In this document: one piece after another, positions 1 to 34,100 of the stretch
Layout of the letters: each line of letters begins with the position of its first letter
How positions within the stretch are numbered: the stretch's first letter is position 1
Origin: Osedax frankpressi
Taxonomy: Eukaryota; Annelida; Polychaeta; Sabellida; Siboglinidae
Assembly (NCBI GenBank): GCA_964035775.1
Contig: OZ038316.1
Location: 26,691,015 to 26,755,014, forward strand
Reading direction: 5' to 3'
DNA length: 64,000 nt
Program-made: the position numbers and the translations under genes
Notes under the pieces: model-generated
Database searches by the model: none
Told to the model about the DNA's origin: nothing
Seen by the model: only the letters and a program-made list of their open reading frames with translations

Positions 1-600
1 AAACTGTAGTTAACTGTAGTTATCTGAAGTTATTTGTAGTTATCTGTAGTTATCTGTAGTTATCTGTAGTAAACTGTAGTTATCTGTTGTTATCTGTAGT
101 TATCTGTAGTTATCTGTAGTTATCTGTAGTAAACTGTAATTAACTGTAGTTATCTGTAGTTATCTGTTGTTATCTGTAGTTATCTGTAGTTATTTGTAGT
201 TATCTGTAGTTATCTGTAGTTATCTGTAGTTATCTGTAGTTATGTAAAGTTATCTGTAGTTATCTGTAGTTATCTGTAGTTATCTGTAGTAAACTGTAGT
301 TATCTGTAGTAAACTGTAGTTATCTGTAGTTATCTGTAGTTATTTGTTGTTATCTGTAGTTATCTGTAGTTATCTGTAGTTATCTGTAGTAAACTGTAAT
401 TAACTGTAGTTATCTGTAGTTATCTGTAATTATCTGTAGTTATCTGTAGTTATCTGTAGTTATCTGTAGTTATGTAAAGTTATCTGTAGTTATGTATAGT
501 TATCTGTAGTTATGTATAGTCATCTGCAGTTATCTTTAGTTATCTGAAGTTATCTACAGCTATCAGTAACTTTCAATGATTATCTGTAGTTATAATGAAA
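1..600. repeat. 10-bp minisatellite TATCTGTAGT
   Basis: More than 50 copies, with AAACTGTAGT variants, decaying after about 535. It lies in the ULK4 intron downstream of exon 20 and is cut by the window edge. Confidence 0.95.
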
Positions 601-767
601 ATAGATTAAATATACTGTGCAAATTACACATAGGAAGAAGATTGATATTAAATATACATGCTTTAGATATACTTTAGCAGATTTATAATGAAATTTACGC
701 ATATTTAGTCCGAAATTGACTACATTTAGACCGATAAAGATGCGAATATACGGGAGAATTACACCAC

Positions 768-843
768 ATTTACACCACATTTACACCACATTTACACCAC
801 ATTTACACCACATTTACACCACATTTACACCACACTTACACCA
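768..843. repeat. 11-bp array at the ULK4 exon 20 donor
   Basis: About seven copies of ACACCACATTT; in the transcript GTGGTGTAAAT. It begins within a few bases of the exon 20 donor, whose own sequence is GGTTGGTGTAAGTGTGG, so the unit resembles the 5' splice site. Confidence 0.85.
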
Positions 844-845
844 AC

Positions 846-21844
<20,999 letters not shown>

Positions 21845-21850
21845 TTTATT
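21845..21850 (-). terminator. NCAPG: NCAPG polyadenylation signal AATAAA
   Basis: The minus strand reads TTAATAAAATTAC, with the hexamer about 114 nt after the NCAPG stop. It is the first canonical hexamer I found there; AT-richness makes chance occurrence possible. Confidence 0.5.
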
Positions 21851-21963
21851 AATGAATGTGTTGTGTATCAAAGTTAGTATCAATAATAATTTGTAGGATA
21901 TAAATAAAGATATATAAAATTATTTATATAATTTATATTATACAAAATTAAAATATATGAATT

Positions 21964-22140
21964 TCAATCCTCTACCATTTCCATATCTTCTCCGTCATTC
22001 CCTTTGTCCGATGTTGAACTGCATAAGACGGTTGTAACTTCAGCACTACAGTCGACGACAAGTTTGCAAACTTTCTTGTTTTTATTCAAGAAATTTAAAA
22101 ACTTCTTTAGATCGAGTTTAATTTTGTTGTTTTTAATTTT
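21964..22140 (-). CDS. NCAPG: NCAPG exon 23 (terminal, probable)
   Basis: Acceptor ttttatag. Fifty-eight codons then TGA: KIKLDLKKFLNFLNKNKK, then an acidic tail ending EDMEMVED. Phase joins directly to exon 22. It resembles the basic-acidic variable tail of NCAPG but is too divergent to prove; a separate small gene is the alternative. Confidence 0.7.
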   Translation of the reverse strand, partial: KIKNNKIKLDLKKFLNFLNKNKKVCKLVVDCSAEVTTVLCSSTSDKGNDGEDMEMVED

Positions 22141-25100
22141 CTATAAAATGTGAAAAATTGTCAATAAATACGTCAGGAGTTCAATCTACATTATAGCAAT
22201 GTTAAAACAATGTATTACTCTTTAATATACCATTACATATTACATAATACTAAGCAATGATAAGGCTTACATTAGTTACGCTGGTGTTACATTGGTGTTA
22301 CGTTGGTGTTACGTTGGTGTTAAGTTGGTGTTAAGTTGGTGTTAAGTTGGTGTTAAGTTGGTGTTAAGTTGGTGTTAAGTTGGTGTTAAGTTGGTGTTAA
22401 GTTGGTGTTACGCTGGTGTTATGTTGGTGTTACGTTGGTGTTAAGTTGGTGTTAAGTTGGTGTTACGCTGGTGTTAAGTTGGTGTTACGCTGGTGTTAAG
22501 TTGGTGTTACGCTGGTGTTAAGTTGGTGTTACGCTGGTGTTAAGTTGGTGTTAAGTTGGTGTTACGCTGGTGTTAAGTTGGTGTTAAGTTGGTGTTACGC
22601 TGGTGTTAAGTTGGTGTTACGCTGGTGTTAAGTTGGTGTTACGCTGGTGTTAAGTTGGTGTTAAGTTGGTGTTAAGTTGGTGTTAAGTTGGCGTTACGTT
22701 GTTGTTACGCTGGTGTTAAGCTGGTGTTAAGTTGGTGTTAAGTTGGTGTTAAGTTGGTGTTACGCTGGTGTTACGCTGGTGTTAAGTTGGTGTTACGCTG
22801 GTGTTAAGTTGGTGTTACGCTGGTGTTAAGTTGGTGTTACGCTGGTGTTAAGTTGGTGTTACGTTGGTGTTACGTTGGTGTTAAGTTGGTGTTACGTTGG
22901 TGTTACGCTGGTGTTAAGTTGGTGTTAAGTTGGTGTTAAGTTGGTGTTACGTTGTTGTTACGCTGGTGTTAAGCTGGTGTTAAGTTGGTGTTAAGTTGGT
23001 GTTAAGTTGGTGTTACGCTGGTGTTAAGTTGGTGTTATGTTGGTGTTAAGTTGGTGTTAAGTTGGCGTTAAGTTGGTGTTAAGTTGGTGTTAAGTTGGTG
23101 TTACGTTGGTGTTACGTTGTTGTTACGCTGGTGTTAAGCTGGTGTTAAGTTGGTGTTAAGTTGGTGTTAAGTTGGTGTTAAGTTGGTGTTACGCTGGTGT
23201 TAAGTTGGTGTTATGTTGGTGTTAAGTTGGTGTTACGCTGGTGTTAAGTTGGTGTTATGTTGGTGTTAAGTTGGTGTTACGCTGGTGTTAAGTTGGTGTT
23301 ATGTTGGTGTTAAGTTGGTGTTACGCTGGTGTTAAGTTGGTGTTACGTTGGTGCTAAGTTGGTGTTAAGTTGGTGTTAAGTTGGTGTTAAGTTGGTGTTA
23401 AGTTGGTGTTACGTTGGTGCTAAGTTGGTGTTAAGTTGGTGTTAAGTTGGTGTTAAGTTGGTGTTAAGTTGGTGTTACGTTGGTGTTACGCTGGTGTTAA
23501 GTTGGTGTTACGCTGGTGTTAAGTTGGTGTTAAGTTGGTGTTAAGTTGGTGTTAAGTTGGTGTTACGTTGTTGTTACGCTGGTGTTACGTTGGTGCTAAG
23601 TTGGTGTTAAGTTGGTGTTAAGTTGGTGTTAAGTTGGTGTTACGTTGGTGCTAAGTTGGTGTTAAGTTGGTGTTAAGTTGGTGTTAAGTTGGTGTTAAGT
23701 TGGTGTTACGTTGGTGTTACGCTGGTGTTAAGTTGGTGTTACGCTGGTGTTAAGTTGGTGTTAAGTTGGTGTTAAGTTGGTGTTAAGTTGGTGTTACGTT
23801 GTTGTTACGCTGGTGTTAAGTTGGTGTTAAGTTGGTGCTAAGTTGGTGTTAAGTTGGTGTTAAGTTGGTGTTACGCTGGTGTTAAGTTGGTGTTACGCTG
23901 GTGTTAAGTTGGTGTTAAGTTGGTGTTACGCTGGTGTTAAGTTGGTGTTACGCTGGTGTTAAGTTGGTGTTAAGTTGGTGTTAAGTTGGTGTTACGCTGG
24001 TGTTAAGTTGGTGTTAAGTTGGCGTTAAGTTGGCGTTAAGTTGGTGTTAAGTTGGTTTTACGTTGGTGTTACGCTGGTGTTAAGTTGGTGTTACGCTGGT
24101 GTTAAGTTGGTGTTAAGTTGGTGTTAAGTTGGTGTTACGTTGTTGTTACGCTGGTGTTAAGTTGGTGTTAAGTTGGTGTTAAGTTGGTGTTAAGTTGGTG
24201 TTACGCTGGTGTTAAGTTGGTGTTAAGTTGGTGTTAAGTTGGTGTTAAGTTGGTGTTACGTTGTTGTTACGCTGGTGTTAAGTTGGTGTTAAGTTGGTGT
24301 TAAGTTGGTGTTAAGTTGGTGTTACGTTGGTGCTAAGTTGGTGTTAAGTTGGTGTTAAGTTGGTGTTACGCTGGTGTTAAGTTGGTGTTAAGTTGGCGTT
24401 AAGTTGGCGTTAAGTTGGTGTTACGCTGGTGTTAAGTTGGTGTTACGTTGGTGTTACGTTGGTGTTAAGTTGGTGTTAAGTTGGTGTTAAGTTGGTGTTA
24501 CGTTGGTGTTAAGTTGGCGTTAAGTTGGTGTTACGCTGGTGTTAAGTTGGTGTTACGTTGGTGTTACGTTGGTGTTACGTTGGTGTTAAGTTGGTGTTAC
24601 GTTGGTGTTACGTTGGTGTTAAGTTGGTGTTAAGTTGGTGTTAAGTTGGTGTTAAGTTGGTGTTACGTTGTTGTTACGTTGGTGTTAAGTTGGTGTTACG
24701 CTGGTGTTAAGTTGGTGTTAAGTTGGTGTTAAGTTGGTGTTAAGTTGGTGTTACGCTGGTGTTAAGTTGGTGTTAAGTTGGTGTTAAGTTGGTGTTAAGT
24801 TGGTGTTACGCTGGTGTTAAGTTGGTGTTACGCTGGTGTTAAGTTGGTGTTACGTTGGTGTTAAGTTGGTGTTAAGTTGGTGTTACGCTGGTGTTAAGTT
24901 GGTGTTAAGTTGGCGTTAAGTTGGCGTTAAGTTGGTGTTACGCTGGTGTTAAGTTGGTGTTACGTTGGTGTTACGTTGGTGTTAAGTTGGTGTTAAGTTG
25001 GCGTTAAGTTGGTGTTAAGTTGGCGTTAAGTTGGTGTTAAGTTGGCGTTAAGTTGGTGTTAAGTTGGTGTTACGCTGGTGTTAAGTTGGCGTTAAGTTGG

Positions 25101-28100
25101 TGTTAAGTTGGCGTTAAGTTGGCGTTAAGTTGGTGTTACGCTGGTGTTAAGTTGGTGTTAAGTTGGCGTTAAGTTGGTGTTAAGTTGGTGTTACGCTGGT
25201 GTTAAGTTGGTGTTAAGTTGGCGTTAAGTTGGTGTTAAGTTGGCGTTAAGTTGGCGTTAAGTTGGTGTTAAGTTGGCGTTAAGTTGGCGTTAAGTTGGCG
25301 TTAAGTTGGTGTTAAGTTGGTGTTAAGTTGGTGTTAAGTTGGTGTTAAGTTGGTGTTACGCTGGTGTTAAGTTGGTGTTAAGTTGGCGTTAAGTTGGTGT
25401 TAAGTTGGCGTTAAGTTGGTGTTAAGTTGGTGTTACGCTGGTGTTAAGTTGGTGTTAAGTTGGTGTTAAGTTGGCGTTAAGTTGGTGTTAAGTTGGTGTT
25501 ACGCTGGTGTTAAGTTGGTGTTAAGTTGGCGTTAAGTTGGTGTTAAGTTGGTGTTAAGTTGGTGTTAAGTTGGTGTTAAGTTGGTGTTACGCTGGTGTTA
25601 AGTTGGTGTTAAGTTGGTGTTAAGTTGGCGTTAAGTTGGTGTTAAGTTGGTGTTAAGTTGGTGTTAAGTTGGTGTTAAGTTGGTGTTACGCTGGTGTTAA
25701 GTTGGTGTTAAGTTGGCGTTAAGTTGGCGTGAAGTTGGTGTTAAGTTGGTGTTAAGTTGGTGTTAAGTTGGTGTTAAGTTGGTGTTACGCTGGTGTTAAG
25801 TTGGTGTTAAGTTGGTGTTAAGTTGGCGTTAAGTTGGTGTTAAGTTGGTGTTAAGTTGGTGTTAAGTTGGTGTTAAGTTGGCGTTAAGTTGGTGTTAAGT
25901 TGGTGTTAAGTTGGTGTTAAGTTGGTGTTACGCTGGTGTTAAGTTGGTGTTAAGTTGGTGTTAAGTTGGTGTTAAGTTGGTGTTAAGTTGGTGTTAAGTT
26001 GGCGTTAAGTTGGTGTTAAGTTGGTGTTAAGTTGGTGTTAAGTTGGTGTTAAGTTGGCGTTAAGTTGGTGTTAAGTTGGTGTTAAGTTGGTGTTAAGTTG
26101 GTGTTACGCTGGTGTTAAGTTGGTGTTAAGTTGGTGTTACGCTGGTGTTAAGTTGGTGTTAAGTTGGTGTTAAGTTGGCGTTAAGTTGGTGTTAAGTTGG
26201 TGTTAAGTTGGTGTTAAGTTGGTGTTAAGTTGGCGTTAAGTTGGTGTTAAGTTGGTGTTAAGTTGGTGTTACGTTGGTGTTAAGTTGGTGTTAAGTTGGT
26301 GTTACGCTGGTGTTACGTTGGTGTTACGTTGGTGTTAAGTTGGCGTTAAGTTGGTGTTAAGTTGGTGTTAAGTTGGTGTTAAGTTGGTGTTAAGTTGGTG
26401 TTAAGTTGGTGTTACGCTGGTGTTAAGTTGGTGTTAAGTTGGTGTTACGCTGGTGTTAAGTTGGTGTTAAGTTGGTGTTAAGTTGGCGTTAAGTTGGTGT
26501 TAAGTTGGTGTTAAGTTGGTGTTAAGTTGGTGTTAAGTTGGCGTTAAGTTGGTGTTAAGTTGGTGTTAAGTTGGTGTTAAGTTGGCGTTAAGTTGGTGTT
26601 AAGTTGGTGTTAAGTTGGTGTTAAGTTGCCCCGTGGACACGATTAACGCCGCTCGCAAACCAACTCACGCGGATATTTAACATCCACCATGTATTATATA
26701 TATATATCCCCTTATAGACTCCGCGCAGTTCTAGTGGATCCTGCCCCCAGACCAACGCCTTGCCTTTTGCAAGCGTGTACATTGTACATTGTACATTGTA
26801 CACTGTACATTGTACACTGTACATTGTACATTGTACACTGTACACTGTACATTGTACACTGACCTCTATGCACGTTTCCGCGGCGACCGCTAAATCGTCG
26901 GTCAGCGTTTCGTCGTCGAAACAGATTCTCAGAGAGTTCAGGAACTTCGCGAAGTACTTGTGGAAGCGAAACGGGTCGTCGGGTTCGCGCAGCATCTCGT
27001 CGACGATCGTCAACGCCATCTCCGTGTGCAGCGTACTCTGCGGGGGCGACGGCGTGATCTGGTGTTAGGGGCGACCTCCACTCTACGCTCGCGACCTGCG
27101 CTTTACGAGGCTTCGCGGCGGAGTACGGGAAGCATAGCGACGCGGGGTAGGGACGCGGATGGCCTGGGAGGAACGTAACTGGACGTTTAAATCCAGGTAC
27201 CTTTAAATTGTTGAATTCCTAATGACATAATTATAAATGAGATTACGAAAGCAAAAATAATAAAACAATAGAACTATTATCAAAATTAAATAAATAACTG
27301 TATTACTCAAACACAACACTGGAATCGAAAGGATAATTAATAATAACAATATAGATACATCTATTAAACAAATAAATTATAATAATCATACATATAATAA
27401 TTAAATTGAAATAGCATTATTTAAATCACTATTTACCACCATCTGTATTGATATCAATAATTGTTTTAATACTACTGACCAAATAGATAATTTAACTAAT
27501 AATAATAGTTTAAATATTAATTATAATTACATAATGACTAATGATACTATTTTAATTACTAATGTTAATTCTATAACTAATGATATTGTTAAAATAACAA
27601 AAGATATTAATTTCACATGTGTGAAAAAGAAATTTAGATTTAATTAATAATGATATACATTCAAAAACCTCAAAAGACTTTAATAATTTGAAAATTATAA
27701 CAAATATTTCCACCTACTTAATAAATCCTCTCTCATATTTGTAATCTTTGTTTTAGAAGCTTTCCGGACAAAATAAAAATTGCCTTAATACAATAATTAT
27801 ATTAAAATACCAATTCATAAAAAATTATAGTTTTAATCTATAAATACATCAAATATAAATAATCAGTCTAATAGCAATATTACCAGAATTCTCCAAAATA
27901 TTAGAAAAATCATATCAAATAGAATGTACTTATCTATGTACAAATATAATTTACTTAATAATAACGGATATGGTGTTATACATAAATCAAATACGATGTG
28001 TGCATCAACGATATTGACCAACATTGTGTCCAGGTTATTATAGAAATATTTTCTAAGTACAATTTTTCTCGACTAAGAGAAGGCATCCGATACCGTTGAC

Positions 28101-31100
28101 CATACATTGTTCTTTAAAAAACTATTTAATTATAGATTTAGAGGTCATTTTTTAAAAACGAATCTATTATTTTCTTGAACAGACATCATACGGTTAAAAT
28201 AAATAATAAATCACGATTATTAAAATAAAAATAGGAGTTCGTCAAAGCTCAATTTTAGTTCCTTTACTATTTATAATTGTTATTATGATATATATATATA
28301 TATATATATTATAGATTCAGTAAATAGCTAACTAGTTCTATTTGCTGATGACACATCTATAACTAAAAGTGATTGAAGATCAATTATTGAGGAATATAAA
28401 TAAATTGAAAGTTTGGTTTAATAAATTACAAATAAACACAGAACTAAAATATTTAATTATAATGATTTTACTTTTGATATTAAAATTAATGATATTTAAC
28501 TAGAAAATGTTTAACAGTGTAAGTTTCTAGGTATAATTATTAATGATAAATCAATTTAAATTTACATGCTAATAACGAATACTCAACATTACTATGATAG
28601 TATATTTATTAAGCAGACTATCGAAATATTTATCAAAGAACTCATTAATAAGATTAAATAATGCATTATGTTTACCCTATCCGACACTATGTGTTGAAAT
28701 TAGGGGCAATACATAATTTAATATATAATTAACTTATAACTTATTTAATATATAATTAGCAATATAAATTTAACTTCTACAGAATATCTCTATTACAAAA
28801 AAAAGCTAAAAATATTTACAAAAACAAAAATAATATTACTAAACAACAAAATACAAACAATTGATTTAAAATTACTAATATTATACAATTTTAGGACATA
28901 ATCGAATGAACTTTTTTATTTTGAATATAACAAAATTTATTATATTTATTATATTTATATAGTTTTTTCATTCATATTTACTCTCTGTAGTCTATTGTAT
29001 TCTATATTTCCTGTTTTAGGATGCACTCACATTTCTGTGATGAAGTTATATATAAAAAATAATAATTTTTTGTAAATGCACTTTTACACTTCCTGTCTAA
29101 ATCTAAATAATATATAAGAATAGTATTGTTTGGGTACTACCGATAGAGATTGAACATAATCAAAGTAATATTCTATTGATGTATTAGTAGTGCATCGGAA
29201 AGAGCCAGACCATATCGACGGAGCTGGGCGCCTCCACTTCCTGTTCGAGAATCGAAACATTTTTGTCCTTGGTACGCAGGTGATGGGCGTGTGTCAGGTA
29301 CCGCGTATCGGCGAATTTGTAGTACATGCGCAGCAATGAGTCATACTCAATCTATGGGGTCAAAGTACATGAGGGGTTACCACACTCGCTACCGCAACAG
29401 TGCGAAATTTATCATGATATAAATATACAAAACTTAGAAATTTATTATAAAAATTAGATATGTATTATATTTATTAGAGATATATGAGATATTTATTATT
29501 AATTTATGATTCATTAGATAATTATTAGTAATTTGTGATTTATTAGATAATTATTAAGCGGCGTTTACAATTTTACAAATTAATTGAAGAAAATACCGAT
29601 TAAAGAAAAAATCGAATATAAGTCCAATTTTTATTTAAATCCAAAATAATTCCAATTTAGATATAAAATATTTACACAAACTTTACCAAAAACAAATTGA
29701 GAATTATAAATCTATTAATAATTATAATCAAAATGATTTCTTTAAAAATAAAAAATTTCCTATAATATATTCATTTCAAATTTGCTAATTCATTTTACTT
29801 TAATGCAACTTAGATTAAATTTATAAATATGAAAATAAAGAGGCAACTTTGAACTCTTCTCTAATTGGCCCACACAAAGGGGTGTGTCATAGTAGAAAGA
29901 ATCTTATGAAAATAGGAAATATTCAATTTTTCGGTAATAGAATTTTTGGAACATTTTAATTAAAATAGAATATGTCCGATTTTTTAGGGTGATGAGTCAT
30001 AATCAGATGAATAGAATATTGTGAAAAAATCATATAAGAATTAGCACCACTTTACAGAGTTATTATTACTACTTTTATTAGATATTTATTAGATATTACC
30101 CTTTGTAATTATCACTTTTAATAAACTATTTTAATACACATTCATTAATCTATAGTGGTAAACTGCCCAATTGGTTGGCAGTAAAATGAACAGCGATGAT
30201 GCTGGATTACCAACACATGAAGCTGGGTCAGAATTATCGGCACGAGCCCTCAACAGCATCGCCGGAACAAAAGACTTAGCCACCACCTCCATCCTGGATC
30301 TGAAAACCGCGGGAATCATGGTGAAATTGTTTGGAAAGGTCAGAATAACTTAAAACTTGACAAGAATAAGAATAACTTATAAACTTTGTTGACGGGTAGG
30401 CAAATGTCAAAGGTATCATTTATTTTAGAATGTGAGCTTTTTTTAAAAGTTTTAAAAGTTCCTACACGAAAAGGATAAAGGTCGTAGTAACACAATTGAG
30501 AAGGTGAAAGGTCATATTAACACAATTGGGAAGGTGAAAGGTCATATTAACATATTTGAGAAGGTGAAAGGTCATATTAACATATTTGAGAAAGTGAAAG
30601 GTCATATTAGCATATTTGAGAAGGTGAAAGGTCATATTAACACAATTAAGAAGGTGAAAGGTCATATTAACATATTTGAGAAGGTGAAATATGGCAGGAA
30701 GACGGCAATGCATTTCCTTAATTTGAAATCGTTTTTACTTTGTTTACTATGCCTACAGAGAGGATCCACAATGTACAAGTAAATATTACTAGTATAAGAT
30801 AGAGAGGGAGGGAGGGAGGGGGGAGGGATGGAGGAATGGGAGTGAGGAAAGGAGGAAGGGAGGAGGAAGGGAGGGAGGGNNNNNNNNNNNNNNNNNNNNN
30901 NNNNNNNNNNNNNNNNNNNNNNNNNNNNNNNNNNNNNNNNNNNNNNNNNNNNNNNNNNNNNNNNNNNNNNNNNNNNNNNNNNNNNNNNNNNNNNNNNNNN
31001 NNNNNNNNNNNNNNNNNNNNNNNNNNNNNNNNNNNNNNNNNNNNNNNNNNNNNNNNNNNNNNNNNNNNNNNNNNNNNNNATCTGAAGCGATTATTTATCA

Positions 31101-34100
31101 ACAATTTAAGAAGCCCCTCAACGGCTGCAAACCTCTTCTCAGGGCACTGCGAGGGTGGGGTTACCGTAGTCACCGGGAAAGTGATGTAGGGGTGTAGGAT
31201 AGGTGTGGATGGGAATTGGGAATATAAGTTGTGAACGGAGATATAGTGTTATCGGGGAACCAGATGAATGTGGCGTATATATGTTTGATAATTATCACAA
31301 TCAGAATACTCCTAAGAAACACCCACAAACACCCACAAACCCCCACATATCAAACCCTACCACCCACTAACAGCATGGAACAGTTTATTTGTGATGTGAT
31401 TGACAGCAATCAGAGATACATCTGTCTCACAATCTTCATCTGCAGTATTATATAAGAGGTCACATAGAGGTCACGAAATAGTCAGCATATCGATATATTA
31501 TTTATTTATTCTTCAATATTGTGAATCATATTAAATATCATTTATTTTTGGTATTATTTTTAAATCATTTTTTACCACTATATTTTATATCATTTAATAT
31601 TGATACAATATTACCAGGATACAATATTACCAGGATACAATATTACCAGATAACATATTACCAGGATAACATATTACCAGGATAACATATTACCAGGATA
31701 ACATATTACCAATTACAATATTACCAGGTAACATATTGACAGAATATCAAATTAAAGTAATTTGGACAATTTTGAATTACAAATAATTATCTACATAGAA
31801 ATATCTACAAATTAATTGATATTTAACATTTTTGGACTATAGAATAATATTAAAGACAGACATTTAAAGAACAATAGTTCTGTTATCTTTTGGATATATG
31901 TCTCAGTGCCATCATTATGGCTATGAAATCATATTATTTAATGCCGCCGATAGCATAGAAAAACCTATTAATTCTTGGGCGGCGTCCATTTCACGAGAAT
32001 TAATCAATTTCATGTCCCGGTCTGACGTATGAGTGAAGTGTAGCGATAGTCAGTAGTGTATAGTTACGCGATCGCACCCCAACGGACGTTCTCACACACA
32101 CACACGAACACTAGCCGCTAGCCGCTAGCCGATAGCCTCTGTACAAACTTTTATATCTTTGCAGGTCGGATTGACTGACGGGGACGCAGGAGAAAGCCTG
32201 CATTCCGTAGATTAGAATCAAATCAATGACGGCGTTAGTGGCTTCCACCGACACACCCACGTTCGGACTCATCCTTTGTATCTGCCGAAGGGAACGGGAG
32301 GCGGGGACTGAGTTGGCGAGTTAATATAACGGGGGTATTGGATTTTAGAGAAAAAAGCAATTGTTTTTAGTTATATTGAATTTTTGCTTTCCATTTCTAG
32401 TTTTAACATCGAACCCCGTACGCCGTTAACAGCAAATGGGCCTTTAACGCAAGCCCCGCTGCATAACCTCCTAACCCACGCCCGCTTACCATGTTGAACA
32501 AAAAGATGTACTTTTGAGCTATGCACAGCCGGTATTGACACATAAGATTTAGACACCGGACGCCTTGAAGCTGAACGTTGAAGTCCTCAATCGTCACTGC
32601 GGAGAGAATCTGTTGGAGACGGTCGCGACGGAGAAGGGGAAATAAAGTAGGGGTCGGAGAGGCGGAGCAAATTGTAACGGTAGGGAAGTGAGCGGGGGGA
32701 GGAAGGAATGGTAACGGTGAGGGTGGGATAGTAGGAAGAGGAGGAAGGGAGGAGCGTAATCATAACTAATGAGTTAAAGGGGGTCGGGGGTCGGGACAGG
32801 GGAAAGTTGAGTGGACAGCAGATCATAAGATGAGGTGTTAGAGGATAATCATTACAACAGATAGAACTGTAGGGCTAGAGGTAGAAGATGGGCAGATATA
32901 GAATTAGAGTATTAGTATAATAGGAGAGAATTAGATGGAGAGATAAAAGAGGGGGTTAAGAGTAGGAGGAAAGCTGTAAGACAGAAGTTGAGGGTTGAGG
33001 GTAGTTGAAGTAGAGGAATGGCTTGAATCACAACCCTAAACACAATCAAAGCCTAACAAATGAATCAATTTGCAGGAAGAACTTGTCCGCGTAATGCTGC
33101 GAAAGACTATGCACCAGTAGCGCCATCTTCGTCATAATCATTGTACATTTCATAATGACTTGCGGATCAAACTGGAAACCACGTCAATTTCACGTTTAAA
33201 GTTTAGCTTATTGATATGGGCTAATGGTTTAGATTGGGTTAATAGTGCTAGGAATGATTAATGGGTTTGGTAGGGCTAATGGTTTAGATTAGGTTAATAG
33301 TGCTAGGAATGATTAATGGGTTTGGTAGGGCTAATGGTTTAGATTAGGTTAATAGTGCTAAGAATAATTAATGGGTTTAGTAGGGCAAATGATTTAGTTT
33401 AGTTTAATAGTGCTAGGAATGATTAATGGGTTTGGTAGAGCTAAAGGTCTAGATTGGGTTAATAGTACTAGGAATGATTAATGGGTTTGGTAGTGCTAAT
33501 GGTTTAGATTAGGTTAATAGTACTAGGAATGATTAATGGGTTTGGTAGGGCTAATGGTTTAGATTAGGTTAATAGTGCTAAGAATAATTAATGGGTTTAG
33601 TAGGGCAAATGATTTAGTTTAGTTTAATAGTGCTAGGAATGATTAATGGGTTTGGTAGAGCTAAAGGTCTAGATTGGGTTAATAGTACTAGGAATGATTA
33701 ATGGGTTTGGTAGTGCTAATGGTTTAGATTAGGTTAATAGTACTAGGAATGATTAATGGGTTTGGTAGGGCTAATGGATATGCAGAGCTAATTAGCTAAA
33801 CTCTTCCAATGGATTAGTTAATAAAATGATGCTAATAAAAGTGTAAAATTAAATAGTTTCCCATAAATACCTTGGTTTCTCGAGTTTTCAATTCGTTTAA
33901 ATGCAAAGATTTTACTTTTTCAATTTCAATGTCAATACTAGACAATTCATCCTAAAGTTTCGAAGCACGAGTTAATCTAAACAATTACGTCTAATTTCAA
34001 ATTATGTTGACAATTAAGATAATAATTCTCATCTGCTCTGCGATATCATTGTGGTAAATTGAGTTTCCTTTATTTAGTGATAATACTACATTTATATATT

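Noticed and set aside
26629-26773. Additional NCAPG exon
   Set aside because: No homology, and exons 22 and 23 already join in phase.
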